A stretch of 64,000 nucleotides of DNA from CAVUAF01 sp963739375 (GCA_963739375.1 CAVUAF010000017.1:1-64000), one strand, 5' to 3'. Counted from the stretch's first letter, positions 46,390-55,534 are shown. Translations and numbers: made by a program. The notes: a model not told the origin generated them from the sequence alone.

Positions 46390-46662
46390 ATGCCCAACTG
46401 GAAACGCGCGGTGGTGCTGGGATCGTTCACCGCGGCCGCGCTGCTGATCCTGCGGGGACATCGCGGGCCGGGCCTCCTGGCGGCCGGATTGGGCGCGGCG
46501 GCCCTCGCCTCCGAATATCCCGACGAACTGCAGCGGCTGTGGGAGCGCGTCCCCGACTACCTGGAACGCGGCCGCGAGATCATGATGACCATCGCGCAAA
46601 TCAGAGAGCGGCTGGAAGAGGAAAGCCTGCCCGCGGCAGCGGGCATGCGGCGCGTGGAATAG
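46390..46662 (+). CDS. small membrane protein
   Basis: 90 residues from ATG 46390, preceded by GGAGGAGAGAGCC. Basic start (MPNWKR), one hydrophobic segment (AVVLGSFTAAALLIL), a second weaker Gly/Ala segment (GLLAAGLGAAALASEY), then a charged amphipathic helix (YPDELQRLWERVPDYLERGR). Not recognised. Divergent from the ligase fusion. Confidence 0.6.
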   Translation: MPNWKRAVVLGSFTAAALLILRGHRGPGLLAAGLGAAALASEYPDELQRLWERVPDYLERGREIMMTIAQIRERLEEESLPAAAGMRRVE

Positions 46663-46673
46663 CGAGGCATGAA

Positions 46674-46705
46674 CCCACCCTTCGCTGCGCTCAGGGTGGG
46701 GCACC
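46674..46705. repeat. REP of the CCCACCCTTCGCTGCGCTC family
   Basis: CCCACCCT and AGGGTGGG bracket TCGCTGCGCTC, then GCACCC. Same unit as those flanking the RAYT at 47.4-48.2 kb. Confidence 0.85.
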
Positions 46706-46754
46706 CAGGCACCCAGGCGCTGCTATAATTACTTATCTTCCCGCGTGTGAGCGC

Positions 46755-46831
46755 GCGCCCGTAGCTCAGCTGGATAGAGCGATTGCCTCCGGAGCAATAG
46801 GTCGGGAGTTCGAATCTCTCCGGGCGCGCCA
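46755..46831 (+). tRNA. tRNA-Arg (CCG), CCA encoded
   Basis: Acceptor GCGCCCG pairs with CGGGCGC, D-arm GCTC/GAGC, anticodon loop CTCCGGA between ATTGC/GCAAT giving anticodon CCG, T-arm GGGAG-TTCGAAT-CTCTC with one G-T pair, discriminator G, then CCA. A TATAAT lies 25-30 bases upstream. Confidence 0.95.
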
Positions 46832-46918
46832 GATTTCAGAATCAACCGCTCAGGACCCAATGCCTCACGCCTTCGCCGAATTCGTGATAGAGCGGAAATC
46901 TACAGGAGCAGGACAGGG

Positions 46919-47401
46919 ATGAACTTGAGCGCGGTCGGCAGCTGGTTTATCCGGCATTGGTTCGATTTCGTTGTTGTGGGCATTAGCATCGTGGTGTCGC
47001 TATTTCCGGTAGAAATCAAGGCGTACTTCAGGGCGCGGGGCCGGAATATGAGCGTCAGGACGGCGCGGATGCTGGGCGCGGAACTGGAAGAGTTGCAACG
47101 GCTACACAAGAGCGCGTATGAGCTGCTACTTTACCTCACTTGGAATTTTATCCATGCCGCATTCTGGACAATAAACCTGAGCATTGTCGTCACGATAGTT
47201 GGTGTCTTGAGCTCGGAGCAACCAAAACTGAGCTGGTACGAAATAATAGCTGCTATCAACTTTGGTCAGGGCCTTATCCACGTCAACAAAGTGGTCAAGC
47301 AGCTCTGCAACTACGAACGGAACGTGGAGCGGCTGGAGGGGGCCATTAAGATTTACGAATCCACGACAGACAACAGAGCGGAGAAAGGCGCGACAGCCTA
47401 A
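46919..47401 (+). CDS. hypothetical membrane protein
   Basis: 160 residues from ATG 46919. Three hydrophobic segments: about 15-30 (WFDFVVVGISIVVSLFP), 70-95 (LLLYLTWNFIHAAFW, TINLSIVVTIVGVL) and a weaker one near 105. A central helix is charged (RTARMLGAELEELQRLHKSA), and the C-terminus is soluble. Lower GC than its neighbours, which suggests transfer. It lies between tRNA-Arg and a RAYT unit. Not recognised. Confidence 0.6.
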   Translation: MNLSAVGSWFIRHWFDFVVVGISIVVSLFPVEIKAYFRARGRNMSVRTARMLGAELEELQRLHKSAYELLLYLTWNFIHAAFWTINLSIVVTIVGVLSSEQPKLSWYEIIAAINFGQGLIHVNKVVKQLCNYERNVERLEGAIKIYESTTDNRAEKGATA

Positions 47402-47403
47402 AG

Positions 47404-47446
47404 CCGGGTGCCGGGTGCCCCATCCTGAGCGGAGCGAAGGGTGGGT
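47404..47446. repeat. REP flanking RAYT 2 (inverted copy)
   Basis: GGGTGCCCCATCCTGAGCGG then AGCGAAGGGTGGG: reverse orientation of the four copies on the other side of the transposase. Confidence 0.85.
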
Positions 47447-47967
47447 TACGGTGCTGAAAGCGCAAGCGTGAGTTCGGGCCAGGTGTTCAGCCGCGTCAAG
47501 CCGGCCTCAGCGAAAGCGTAGGTGCGGTAGCTGCTCCATCGCCAGTCTTCGGGATGGGCTACCAGCCCGCGCTGGACCGGGTTGCGGTGCATGTACTTGA
47601 GCTTCTCGATCCGCTTCTTCTCCGTCCGCACGTTGAAATCATAGTAACGTTTCTGCCAGAAATGCCGGCCGGGTTGAAACTCCGCGAACCGTTCCTGCTG
47701 CAGTTGGCGCGCGCTGTTCTGCTTGAGCACTTGCAACGCCGTCGCCAGCCGCCTGCGGAACGGCTCACTGACCAACAGGTGTACATGTTCGGGCATCACC
47801 ACATAGCCCAGGACGACGAAGGCAAAGCGTTCTCTGGTTTGTTCCAGAATGCGCAAGAAAGCGTCGCGAGCCGCCGCCCCTCGGAGGAACGCTCGGCGGT
47901 GGAAGCAACTGAAGGTGATGAAGTGCAACTCGCCGGTCTGCTGGTACCGCTTCAGATGCCGCGGCAT
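47446..47967 (-). CDS. REP-associated tyrosine transposase (RAYT) 2
   Basis: 173 residues from ATG 47967. ELHFITFSCFHRRAFLRGAA, FAFVVLGYVVMPEHVHLLVS (HUH pair), QVLKQNSARQLQQERF, GRHFWQKRYYDFNVRTEKKR with catalytic Tyr, YMHRNPVQRGLVAHPEDWRW. Related to the copy at 35.6 kb but clearly different in sequence, and associated with a different REP. It has one REP on its downstream side and four on its upstream side. Confidence 0.93.
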   Translation of the reverse strand: MPRHLKRYQQTGELHFITFSCFHRRAFLRGAAARDAFLRILEQTRERFAFVVLGYVVMPEHVHLLVSEPFRRRLATALQVLKQNSARQLQQERFAEFQPGRHFWQKRYYDFNVRTEKKRIEKLKYMHRNPVQRGLVAHPEDWRWSSYRTYAFAEAGLTRLNTWPELTLALSAP

Positions 47968-47980
47968 GGACGAGCATTAT

Positions 47981-48150
47981 CCCACCCTTCGCTGTGCTCA
48001 GGGTGGGGCACCCGGCACCCGGCATTAACCCACCCTTCGCTGCGCTCAGGGTGGGGCACCCATCATCAACCCACCCTTCGCTGCGCTCAGGGTGGGGCAC
48101 CCGGCACCCGTCATCAACCCACGCTTCGCTGCGCTCAGGATGGGGCACCC
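47981..48150. repeat. four-copy REP array
   Basis: Units start at 47981, 48029, 48070 and 48118 (spacing 48, 41, 48). Each is CCCACCCTTCGCTGCGCTCA followed by GGGTGGGGCACCC, except the last (CCCACGC..GGATGGGG). Spacers are short CCCGGCACCC or ATCATCAA pieces. Intergenic 47968-48264 holds nothing else. Confidence 0.9.
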
Positions 48151-48264
48151 AGTGGTTCGAAGTTCTCGGTCTGCTCGACGCCCGCCTGTCGCAGCGCGGC
48201 CATGAAGGCCATGGGATCCACCGCATCCGCCAGGAAGTGGACGCCGGCGTGGACGCCTTTACTG

Positions 48265-49080
48265 CTACGCCTTCACGGGCGCCATACCGGAGCCATCTTG
48301 TGGCTTCGCATTCGTCTTGACGGCAAAGAAGAGGTAGCCCATGGCGAGCACAAAACAGATCAGCCACCACACCGGAACCATGATCACGAAAAGAACCACG
48401 ATGGTATTCGCCACCAGCGCCGGGGTGATGGCCACCGCCGCCAGCCTCATCAGCGCCGCGTAGGGCAGCTCGGCTCTCGCCCAGCGCGCCAACAGCAGCC
48501 CGAGGGCGCCATAGAGGGCGATCTGCGCAATCCGGTAAAGGAACGAGAAAACCAGCACCAGCAGGTAGAAAGCCAGCGCCAGCACGTTCCTCGCTCCGCC
48601 CAGCCAGCCGCGCACCCGCGCCTTGTCCATGCGGAAACTCTGCACCTGGGAAAGGTCGTAGGTTTGTGTCTCGTACGGGTTCTTCCTAATGATGAGCGAT
48701 TTCCGGGTCAGCAGCGCGCTCGCATTCACCTCTTCCAGCGAGGTGTACTTGCCGGTCAGGTCAACCACCGCCAGGTACTCCGCCGTGGGGCTGACTTGAT
48801 TGGACCGAAGTTTCGGATTGCGGATGAAGTACGGCGTCTCCACGTCCGTCGTCACTTCGCCCTTGGTGACGGTGATGGCCGGGATCTGGTCCACCACCTC
48901 CGCCGCCTCCACATCCACCCAGCGCGTAAAGCCGACGTGTATCTTGATGGCCTCCGGCGCCTCCAGCACCGCCAGCGCCAGGAACAGGTAACCCAGCCCT
49001 ACTCCCCGCCACTGCCGGGCCACCTCGCGGTACATCTCGGCGGAAGCGAACGACAGGAAGAACGCGCGCACATACTTCAT
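48265..49080 (-). CDS. DUF1189 membrane protein
   Basis: 271 residues from ATG 49080. Membrane helix near the N-terminus (WRGVGLGYLFLALAVLE), an extracytoplasmic region (~60-160: AITVTKGEVTTDVETPYFIR, VVDLTGKYTSLEE, SALLTRKSLIIRKNPYETQT) and four C-terminal helices (NVLALAFYLLVLVFSFLYRI, YAALMRLAAVAITPALVAN, TIVVLFVIMVPVWWLICFVL). This matches DUF1189. Function unknown. Confidence 0.8.
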   Translation of the reverse strand: MKYVRAFFLSFASAEMYREVARQWRGVGLGYLFLALAVLEAPEAIKIHVGFTRWVDVEAAEVVDQIPAITVTKGEVTTDVETPYFIRNPKLRSNQVSPTAEYLAVVDLTGKYTSLEEVNASALLTRKSLIIRKNPYETQTYDLSQVQSFRMDKARVRGWLGGARNVLALAFYLLVLVFSFLYRIAQIALYGALGLLLARWARAELPYAALMRLAAVAITPALVANTIVVLFVIMVPVWWLICFVLAMGYLFFAVKTNAKPQDGSGMAPVKA

Positions 49081-49172
49081 CAGGATTTCCTTTCACACCC
49101 GAAAACGGCGTGCATTCTGCAACCTCGGCGTCCTCGACGTCTCGGCGGTGCAGCCCAGCCCCGGCTTGCCGG

Positions 49173-49295
49173 TGCGGTAGAGTCACGTCCACCGACCAGG
49201 ATCTCCCCACCGCCGGACTTCCAGAGCTCGGACGCAACGGCTCTCCCGGTTGCACCGTAGCCGCCCACAATGCCGAAAGTGACGGTTCGACTCAT
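49173..49295 (-). pseudogene. saccharopine dehydrogenase-like NAD(P)-binding fragment
   Basis: From ATG 49295, MSRTVTFGIVGGYGATGRAV and ASELWKSGGGEILVGGRDST form a Rossmann loop (GGYGATG) as in trans-acting or saccharopine-dehydrogenase-type reductases. After ~40 residues the reading becomes Arg-rich nonsense. The remaining ~300 residues are absent. A truncated remnant between DUF1189 and the next gene. Confidence 0.6.
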
Positions 49296-49510
49296 GGCTC
49301 AACCCCTCCGCATCCCGCGTCCTCAGGGGGAGACATCGCGAATTCAAAACCTGATCCGCCGCCTACGTGTTACAATTGCGCCTCTTCCGCATCCGCTCTC
49401 AACCTCCGCCTCCCCACCCCTCCTTTCCCACCCAGCACACCTTTCCCACCCCGGCGGCCCCGCACCACGCACCCAGCCATCTTACCTAGGTGGAGAAAGA
49501 AGTTCAGTCA

Positions 49511-49885
49511 ATGAAGAGATTAGTTTTGGTTGTGGGTCTGCTAGGGGTACTCCTGGCAAGTGCTTTTGGGCAGGGGCACTTTTTGCAGACGCGGATTCCA
49601 TTCGAGTTTGTCGCGGCCGACCAGACCTTTCCAGCGGGGCTTTACGATTTCAACGTGTCCAACAACGCTGTCACCATGAAGAACCATGACACGGGGAAGA
49701 GCGTCGCACTCGGGTTTATGACCCGCATTGCCGCCGATAAGACGGCGAAGGGAACGGCGAGAATTTCCTTCGATGTTCAAGAAGGCAAGCACTTCATCGA
49801 GGCACTTTGGCCGGCCCAGGGCGACGGCTATTTGCTTCATGCCGTCAAAGGCGAGCACACCCACGAGGTCATCCGATCGAAGTAG
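49511..49885 (+). CDS. small secreted protein
   Basis: 124 residues from ATG 49511; an ATG-less extension to 49490 is unlikely. Signal peptide KRLVLVVGLLGVLLASAFGQ, then a beta-rich domain: QTRIPFEFVAADQTFPAGLY, FNVSNNAVTMKNHDTGKSV, ARISFDVQEGKHFIEALWPA. This pattern (IPF.F......PAG.Y) is common among secreted Acidobacteriota proteins of unknown role. Confidence 0.75.
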   Translation: MKRLVLVVGLLGVLLASAFGQGHFLQTRIPFEFVAADQTFPAGLYDFNVSNNAVTMKNHDTGKSVALGFMTRIAADKTAKGTARISFDVQEGKHFIEALWPAQGDGYLLHAVKGEHTHEVIRSK

Positions 49886-49928
49886 GTGGGCGGCCCCGCC
49901 ATTTTCCCCTCTGACACAGGCGGGTTGA

Positions 49929-49961
49929 CCCTTGTGTCTCGCGGTTTTCGAGACACAAGGG
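49929..49961. terminator. 13-bp perfect hairpin after the secreted-protein gene
   Basis: CCCTTGTGTCTCG and CGAGACACAAGGG around a 7-base loop, 44 bases after the stop at 49885. No T-run, so terminator activity is uncertain. Confidence 0.5.
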
Positions 49962-50080
49962 TGTGTCAAAGGCTCCCCGGAAAACCGGGGAATCCTCGGC
50001 TATCGGTGAGAAGTCCTCTTCCCAGCGCATTCCAGAACGCCTCTGCCGCGCGCGGCGCGCTCGCGTATGATATGCGCCTT

Positions 50081-51412
50081 ATGACAGCTTCCTTAGCGAG
50101 CGTTGCCGACCGCCGCGAGTATGGCAAGTCGCGGCGGCAGGTCGTCCATCGCGTGGACCAGGGCGCGTGGAAAGCGGCGAAGAACCGTCCCGACCCGGTC
50201 GAGCTGCTGTGCGCGGCCGCTGCGGACCGCATGCCCGAGTTGCTGCCCATCCGCTGGACGCGCATGGCGGCTTCCGCTTTCGGGTTCTTCCGCGGGAACG
50301 TGCCGCTGATGGCGCTGGACCTGGCCCACCTGCCCACCACCGGCATCGAAGTCCAGATGTGCGGCGACGCGCACGTGCGCAACCTGGGCGTGTTCGCCTC
50401 GCCCACCGGGGCCCTCGTCTTCGACATCAACGACTTCGACGAGACCATGCCGGGTCCCTGGGAGTGGGATGTCAAGCGGCTGGCCACCAGCCTGGTGCTG
50501 GCGGGGCGCGACGCCGCCAACTCCGAGGCCGCGTGCAAGCAGGCGGTGCTGAGTTTCGTGGCCGCCTATCGCGCTTCCATCAGCCACTGTGCGGACCTGA
50601 CCGCCCTGGAGCTGGCACGCTACACGGTACATCGGCACATACAAGCTGGTTTGATTTTGGGGGCGCTGCAAAAGGCCGAGCGCGCGACCCCACAGCACGC
50701 GCTGGACAAACTCACCACGCCGAGCCGTAACGGGGCGCGCCGCTTCAAGGAGCAGAAGCCGCTGCTGACGGCGGTGGCGAAGAGAACCCGCGAGGAGGTG
50801 CTGGCGGCGCTCCAGCGCTATCAGGAAACGCTCTCCCCCGAGCGGCGTCATTTCGCCCAGCGCTATCACCCGGTGGAGGTAGCGTTCAAAGTGGTCGGCA
50901 CCGGAAGCGTGGGGACGCGAGACTATGTTGTGCTGTGCTTCGGTAACGGTCCGGCAGACCCGCTGTTCCTGCAAATGAAGGAAGAGCCGCCGTCGGCGTA
51001 TGCGAAATACCTGAAAAGCGCCGCCGTGCCGCGCCACCAGGGCGAACGCGTCGTGCAAGGCCAGCGGCTGATGCAGGCACAGTCGGACATCTTCCTGGGC
51101 TGGACGACGATGGAGAAGCGCGACTACCTGGTGCGGCAACTAGCCGACTACAAGGCAGGGGTGGAGCCGCTGGACCTGAAGGGACGCGGGCTGAGCGATT
51201 ACGCCCAAACTTGCGGGGAGGTGCTGGGCAAGGGGCACGCGCGTTCCGGCGATGCCTGCGTCCTGGCCGGCTACTGCGGCGACGGCGATCAGCTGGACCA
51301 AGCGATGGCGCAGTTCGCCTTCGCCTACGCCGACCAGACCGCGGCGGACTACAAAGTCTTTCTGAACGCGATCAAGCAGGGCAAGCTGAGGACCGTCGCC
51401 GGCGTCACGTAG
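50081..51412 (+). CDS. DUF2252 family protein
   Basis: 443 residues from ATG 50081; longer open frame upstream crosses the hairpin. The family has a kinase-like fold: WTRMAASAFGFFRGNVPLMA, VQMCGDAHVRNLGVFASPTG (GDxHxxN, catalytic-loop-like), LVFDINDFDETMPGPWEWDV (DFxD, metal-loop-like), FKVVGTGSVGTRDYVVLCFG, LFLQMKEEPPSAYA and GDGDQLDQAMAQFAFAYADQ. The substrate is unknown. Complete length. Confidence 0.88.
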   Translation: MTASLASVADRREYGKSRRQVVHRVDQGAWKAAKNRPDPVELLCAAAADRMPELLPIRWTRMAASAFGFFRGNVPLMALDLAHLPTTGIEVQMCGDAHVRNLGVFASPTGALVFDINDFDETMPGPWEWDVKRLATSLVLAGRDAANSEAACKQAVLSFVAAYRASISHCADLTALELARYTVHRHIQAGLILGALQKAERATPQHALDKLTTPSRNGARRFKEQKPLLTAVAKRTREEVLAALQRYQETLSPERRHFAQRYHPVEVAFKVVGTGSVGTRDYVVLCFGNGPADPLFLQMKEEPPSAYAKYLKSAAVPRHQGERVVQGQRLMQAQSDIFLGWTTMEKRDYLVRQLADYKAGVEPLDLKGRGLSDYAQTCGEVLGKGHARSGDACVLAGYCGDGDQLDQAMAQFAFAYADQTAADYKVFLNAIKQGKLRTVAGVT

Positions 51413-51430
51413 CGCGACGCGTCCCTAATT

Positions 51431-51458
51431 CAGTTCCCAGTTCTCAGTTCTCAGTTTC
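51431..51458. repeat. four 7-bp tandem repeats (CAGTTCT)
   Basis: CAGTTCC, CAGTTCT, CAGTTCT, CAGTTTC. The same family as the heptads inside the ABAB array (37504 and 37828). Confidence 0.85.
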
Positions 51459-51563
51459 CCGCCCGTTGCGAAAACCTCCGCGGCGGTCTGGCGACGGGGC
51501 ACGATTGCACGCGTGCCGATTGACACGATCAGTGGCTCGCGGGCGTCTTAACTAGGCGGAGGG

Positions 51564-52910
51564 ATGCAATTGCGAACCAAACTCATGGCAAAGTTTTTCC
51601 TGGCGGCGCTGGTGCTCAGTGCTGCCGGGTTGGCGGGGCAGGCCGGGCCCGCAGGCAGCGCGGCGCCGGGCGCGATCAAGGTGCTGGTGATCAGCCCGAT
51701 GGAGCATCGTGCCCAGGCCTACCGGGATTTCCTGCAGCAGTACGGCCTGGCCGGGGACGTGGTGGGCTACGACAAGGTCACGGCCGAGGACATGGCGCAG
51801 CACGACGTCATCCTCCTGGACTCGACCGACGCCACCTTCGATCAGTACAAACAGTGGTCGAAAATCGATTTCAAGGCGCTTCCCAAGACCGATAAGCCCA
51901 TCATCGGGATGGGCTATTACGGCTACTTCTATCTGCGGCAGTACGAGGTGCTGCTGGGCAAGGTGAAGACTTGAGGGTGCCTCCACGATATGGCGCACGG
52001 GTTGCGCCTAGATCATCCAGTGTTCCGCGGCCCCCTGAAGATTGACGTTCCCTGGTACGAAACCGAGAGTCCCGCCCACTACATCGGGGCGACCAGTCCG
52101 AATCATCCGCAGCCCATTGGGCCGAAAATGCAGGTGACGGACATCCAAACCGGCAAGGCGCCGGCGCCCGGCCCCATCGTCATCAACTACGGCTTCCTCG
52201 ACGACCTTCCCGGCCTGGAACTGATTGGCGAGGGCATCTCCGCGGTCGCGCCCGGCAGCGTGGCGATCGGCCGCCAGGGCCGCTTCCTCTTCTGGGGCTT
52301 CCATGACCCGCCCGACAAGATGACGGAATGGGGGCGGCGGCTGCTGGCGAATTGCGTGCACTACATGTACGAGAAGCGCAACGGCCTGACCGTCCCGTAC
52401 CACAGCCACCCCCGGGAGATGCTGGTGAGTTATCTGGAGCAGGCCCAGCTGCCCCAGCAGCCAGCGCAGCAGAAGAAGGCTTTTATTGAGTACTTCCCCA
52501 AACTGCTCGTCGCGGATCTGCACAAGGAGTGGACCCCGGACGTCCCCTTCACGACGAGCTGGCTGAAGGAAAACGTGGACTACGTGTACGCGGCGGTACT
52601 CGATAAGCAGCTGGCGTTCTTCGATGTCGATCAGGACGCCAAGCGCCTGCACACGCCGAACAACAAGCTGGAGAGCCTGAAGCGGTGGATTGATCTCGCC
52701 GGGAAAAACGGCCCCGACAGCGAGGCCGCGAAGAAATGCCTGGGCCGCTACGTCGATGACTCTATCAAGCCGGCCAACCAGGACTGGAAGGCCTGGTGGA
52801 AGCGGATGAAAAAGCGCGTCGTCTTCGTGGACACGGTCGGGTTTAAGTTCATCGAGAATCCCGTCCTGCTGGAGAAAGAAGGACGGCGCCCGGGAGGACT
52901 TTACCGGTAA
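51564..52910 (+). pseudogene. secreted ThuA-like protein split by in-frame TGA
   Basis: ATG 51564 starts a signal peptide (KFFLAALVLSAAGLAGQAG). A Rossmann-like domain follows (IKVLVISPMEHRAQAYRDFL, DVILLDSTDATFDQY, KPIIGMGYYGYFYL), then TGA at 51972-51974 (codon 137). The same frame resumes at once (GCLHDMAHGLRLDHPVFRGP) and runs to 52910 with good coding character: VINYGFLDDLPGLELIGEGI, RQGRFLFWGFHDPPDKMTEW, RLLANCVHYMYEKRNGL. The WGFH and CVHYM features fit ThuA-like/class I amidotransferase-like proteins. The stop could be a nonsense mutation; an ATG at 51990 could restart the second half. A small hairpin follows the TGA, but no conserved Cys is evident there. Confidence 0.65.
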
Positions 52911-52953
52911 ACTCCTCGGCGAGCGAAGCCACACCTGGCTGCTTAGATCGAAA

Positions 52954-54006
52954 ATGAAGCCGTTACGTTTTGTCGTGACGTGTGCGCTGGCATGGATGGT
53001 TGCCTGCGGCGGGCGCGAGCGCGCGCCGAAGCCGGTCGCAGAAGGACCGAACCTGGAACATGCCATCCTGACCTGCAACCTGGAACGGGTGAAGGCGCTG
53101 GTGGAAGACAATCCGAACGTCGTCGAAAACGGTCTTCCACCGTGGTACAACACGTTCCCGCTGGGGGCGGCCGCGTCCGCGTCGCGCATCTGCGGCACCG
53201 AGATCTTCCGTTACCTGGTGGAAAAGGATCCGGGCGCCAACGTCGCGGTGCTCAACGACGCGCTGTTGGGCGCGGCGGCAATGGGCAGCCCTGAGATGGT
53301 CGGGCTGCTGCTGAAGCACGGCGCCGATCCCAACGCCGAAAACCCACAGCCCTACGGTCTCCGCACGCCGCTGGACGCCGCCTTAGCCTTCGGATGGGGA
53401 GACTCCAGCCGCCTTGAGGTGGCGCGCCAGTTGATAGCTGCCGGCGCGAAACCCGATCTCTGGGCCGCCATTGCGCTGGGCGACGTGCGCTTCGTTCGCG
53501 CCATGCTGCGGCGGGAGCCCAAGCTCGCCACCGAACACGAGCGACCCCGACCGACGCCGATCCAACAGGCCCTGCGTTTCCGGCAAAAAGAAGTGGCGCG
53601 GGTCCTGCTGGAGTACATTCCTGATCCCGACCTGGAGGCAATGATTGCGGCCGGCGACGAGCGCCGGGTCCGCGACTACCTGGACCACAATCTGGCGGCG
53701 GCGCGCATGCCCATTCCGCGGAAAGGGTACGCGCTGAACATCGCCATTGTCGCCGGCGAACTCGACATTGCCAAGCTCCTGCTGGAACACGGCGCCGACG
53801 TGAATGCCGGCAGGCCTCGCGGGGAAGCGATGTGGGACGCTGTCCGGCAAGGTGACATCGAGGCGGTGAAGTTTCTGCTCGACCATCACGCCGATGTCAA
53901 GGGCACACCACCGCCTCGGCCGGGGCGCATGGGCGGCGGCTTGTACCAATTAGCAATCACTTTGAAGCATCCGGAGATTGCGGAATTGATCAAGCAAGCG
54001 CAGTGA
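52954..54006 (+). CDS. ankyrin-repeat lipoprotein
   Basis: 350 residues from ATG 52954. Lipoprotein signal (RFVVTCALAWMVACGG; Cys after MVA). At least seven ankyrin-like repeats: NLEHAILTCNLERVKALVED, SPEMVGLLLKHGADPNAEN, LEVARQLIAAGAKPDLWAAI, LDIAKLLLEHGADVNAGR and IEAVKFLLDHHADVKG. It probably mediates protein contacts in the periplasm. It follows the split ThuA-like gene by 44 bases, same strand. Confidence 0.85.
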   Translation: MKPLRFVVTCALAWMVACGGRERAPKPVAEGPNLEHAILTCNLERVKALVEDNPNVVENGLPPWYNTFPLGAAASASRICGTEIFRYLVEKDPGANVAVLNDALLGAAAMGSPEMVGLLLKHGADPNAENPQPYGLRTPLDAALAFGWGDSSRLEVARQLIAAGAKPDLWAAIALGDVRFVRAMLRREPKLATEHERPRPTPIQQALRFRQKEVARVLLEYIPDPDLEAMIAAGDERRVRDYLDHNLAAARMPIPRKGYALNIAIVAGELDIAKLLLEHGADVNAGRPRGEAMWDAVRQGDIEAVKFLLDHHADVKGTPPPRPGRMGGGLYQLAITLKHPEIAELIKQAQ

Positions 54007-54039
54007 ATCCGCGAGCCAACGAGCAGGAGCGTTGCGGCC

Positions 54040-54459
54040 CTACTTACCTACGGCCGCGGGCGCGGCGGCGGCAGGGCGCACCGTCTGCAATTGCCCATCG
54101 ATGAAGGAGTAGGCGTAGGCGAGGCTGGCGCTGGCGGCGAGGCGGGCGGCCAGTACGTCGGCGGCAGCTTCCAGTTCCCGCAGCACGGCCGGCGGCGTCT
54201 TGTCGGCGGCGCTCAGCAGCAGCGCCACGGTATCGCGGTTGGAGCGATTGGCGTCACTCGCATAGCGGAAATACGCCAGCATGTTGCCGGTGGGGGCGCC
54301 GCCGGCAGCCAGTTGCGGCAGCGGCCCATTCTGCAGGTAAAGGTGGAAGGTCTCTCCGTCGGAGCGCGACACCAGGGGTGTGGATTCCTGGACCCGCCGC
54401 AGCAAGCCCGGCAGACCTCTCGTGGTGCAATGCGGGCAGACGGGGAAATTGCGTAACAT
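54040..54459 (-). CDS. hypothetical protein
   Basis: 139 residues from ATG 54459. The N-terminus has CPHC (a possible metal or redox pair), then DGETFHLYLQNGPLPQLAAG, DTVALLLSAADKTPPAVLRE, LEAAADVLAARLAASASLAY and an Ala/Pro tail. Not recognised. Alone on the minus strand. Confidence 0.45.
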   Translation of the reverse strand: MLRNFPVCPHCTTRGLPGLLRRVQESTPLVSRSDGETFHLYLQNGPLPQLAAGGAPTGNMLAYFRYASDANRSNRDTVALLLSAADKTPPAVLRELEAAADVLAARLAASASLAYAYSFIDGQLQTVRPAAAAPAAVGK

Positions 54460-54769
54460 CGCGGCAGCAGTGTAGTCCCCGGGGACATCCGGTGCACCTC
54501 CTTTTCGCGGCGCCGGTCAGGCTGCCGCGACCGCCCGCGGAGCCGCGTCAAGCGCGCCCGCCGCCGGATTGCCGCTATCTTCGCATGACCAAAGTGTTTT
54601 CCAGCGGCGCGCCCGTAACCCTCGGGCGCGGGATCGTCGTTGACTGTGCTTCCTTCCCGGTAACAGAATCAGGCAGCATCATCTCTCGGTGAAGGGCGCC
54701 GCAGCTTTCAGGCGGTCGCCGTTGAAAGGATGACAGCAACCTTGGTTTGGGGAGGGAAAGGACAGATGT
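54460..54769. other. non-coding stretch
   Basis: 310 bases between divergent genes. It should hold both promoters. GGGAGGGAAAGGA at ~54750 may act as the ribosome site of the PEP-CTERM gene. No repeat seen. Confidence 0.4.
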
Positions 54770-55456
54770 ATGCGCCGCTGGTTGTTCATCGCTCGCACCA
54801 CAGGGGCACTAGGGCTGGCATTGTTCCTCGCCGCGCCCGCCCGCGGCGATAGCATCCTGGTGCAAACCGCTTACGCCGTGAGTGGCGGCCTGGCCGCGAA
54901 CGGAGTTGCAGCCATCGCTCAACCCTTTACCCTGTCCGGCCCGGCCCTGCTGTCCCACCTCCAGGTGTACGCCGCCACCGACGCCTCCAACACCCTGACC
55001 GTCTGGCTGATGAGCAACATCGGCGCCGGCGCCGGAAGCGGCGACGTTCTGGCCAGCGCCACCTTCCAGGGCAGTTCCAACAGCGTGCCCGGTAGCTTTT
55101 ACGCCCTTTACTACGACCTGCCGCTGAATGTGGCCGTCGCCGCGGGGCAATACTATGTGGTGATGGCGTCGGGCAGCTCGGAGACCGTCTGGTGGTGTTT
55201 TGGCACCCCGCTGGTGGGTTCGGTGCCGGAGACCGACCTGGTCACGTTTGCTTCCGGGTACGACCTTGGCTTCACGCCGAGTTCGTATTTCTATAACTAC
55301 AGCAATCCGGTGACGCTGACCGTGTGGGGAACGCCCCTGCCGCCGGATGACCCGCCGGATCCCCCGCCCACACCCAACCCCGAACCCGGCACGCTGGTGC
55401 TGGTGCTTTCCGGGGCGCTGCTGGCGGCGCGGCGATACCGCCGCCGGCGTGTGTAA
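54770..55456 (+). CDS. PEP-CTERM exported protein 1
   Basis: 228 residues from ATG 54770. Signal peptide (TTGALGLALFLAAPARG). A beta-sandwich-like body (ITFxLSGPALLSHLQVYAAT-type, here FTLSGPALLSHLQVYAATDA; YYVVMASGSSETVWWCFGTP). The end has a Pro-rich linker (DDPPDPPPTPNPEPGTLVLV), hydrophobic helix and RRYRRRRV, the PEP-CTERM sorting signal. Cleaved by an exosortase and placed at the cell surface or in exopolysaccharide. Confidence 0.9.
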   Translation: MRRWLFIARTTGALGLALFLAAPARGDSILVQTAYAVSGGLAANGVAAIAQPFTLSGPALLSHLQVYAATDASNTLTVWLMSNIGAGAGSGDVLASATFQGSSNSVPGSFYALYYDLPLNVAVAAGQYYVVMASGSSETVWWCFGTPLVGSVPETDLVTFASGYDLGFTPSSYFYNYSNPVTLTVWGTPLPPDDPPDPPPTPNPEPGTLVLVLSGALLAARRYRRRRV

Positions 55457-55534
55457 TCCCCGGGAAACCTGCTAACATACCCGCCCATCTGCCCGGCCGT
55501 GCGCGTGGGTGCGACGGCCGACCTGGAGTGACCC

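Noticed and set aside
47981..48150. CRISPR array in the regularly spaced 4-copy repeat
   Set aside because: Spacers are only ~8-15 bases and themselves repetitive; the unit is a REP hairpin next to a RAYT.
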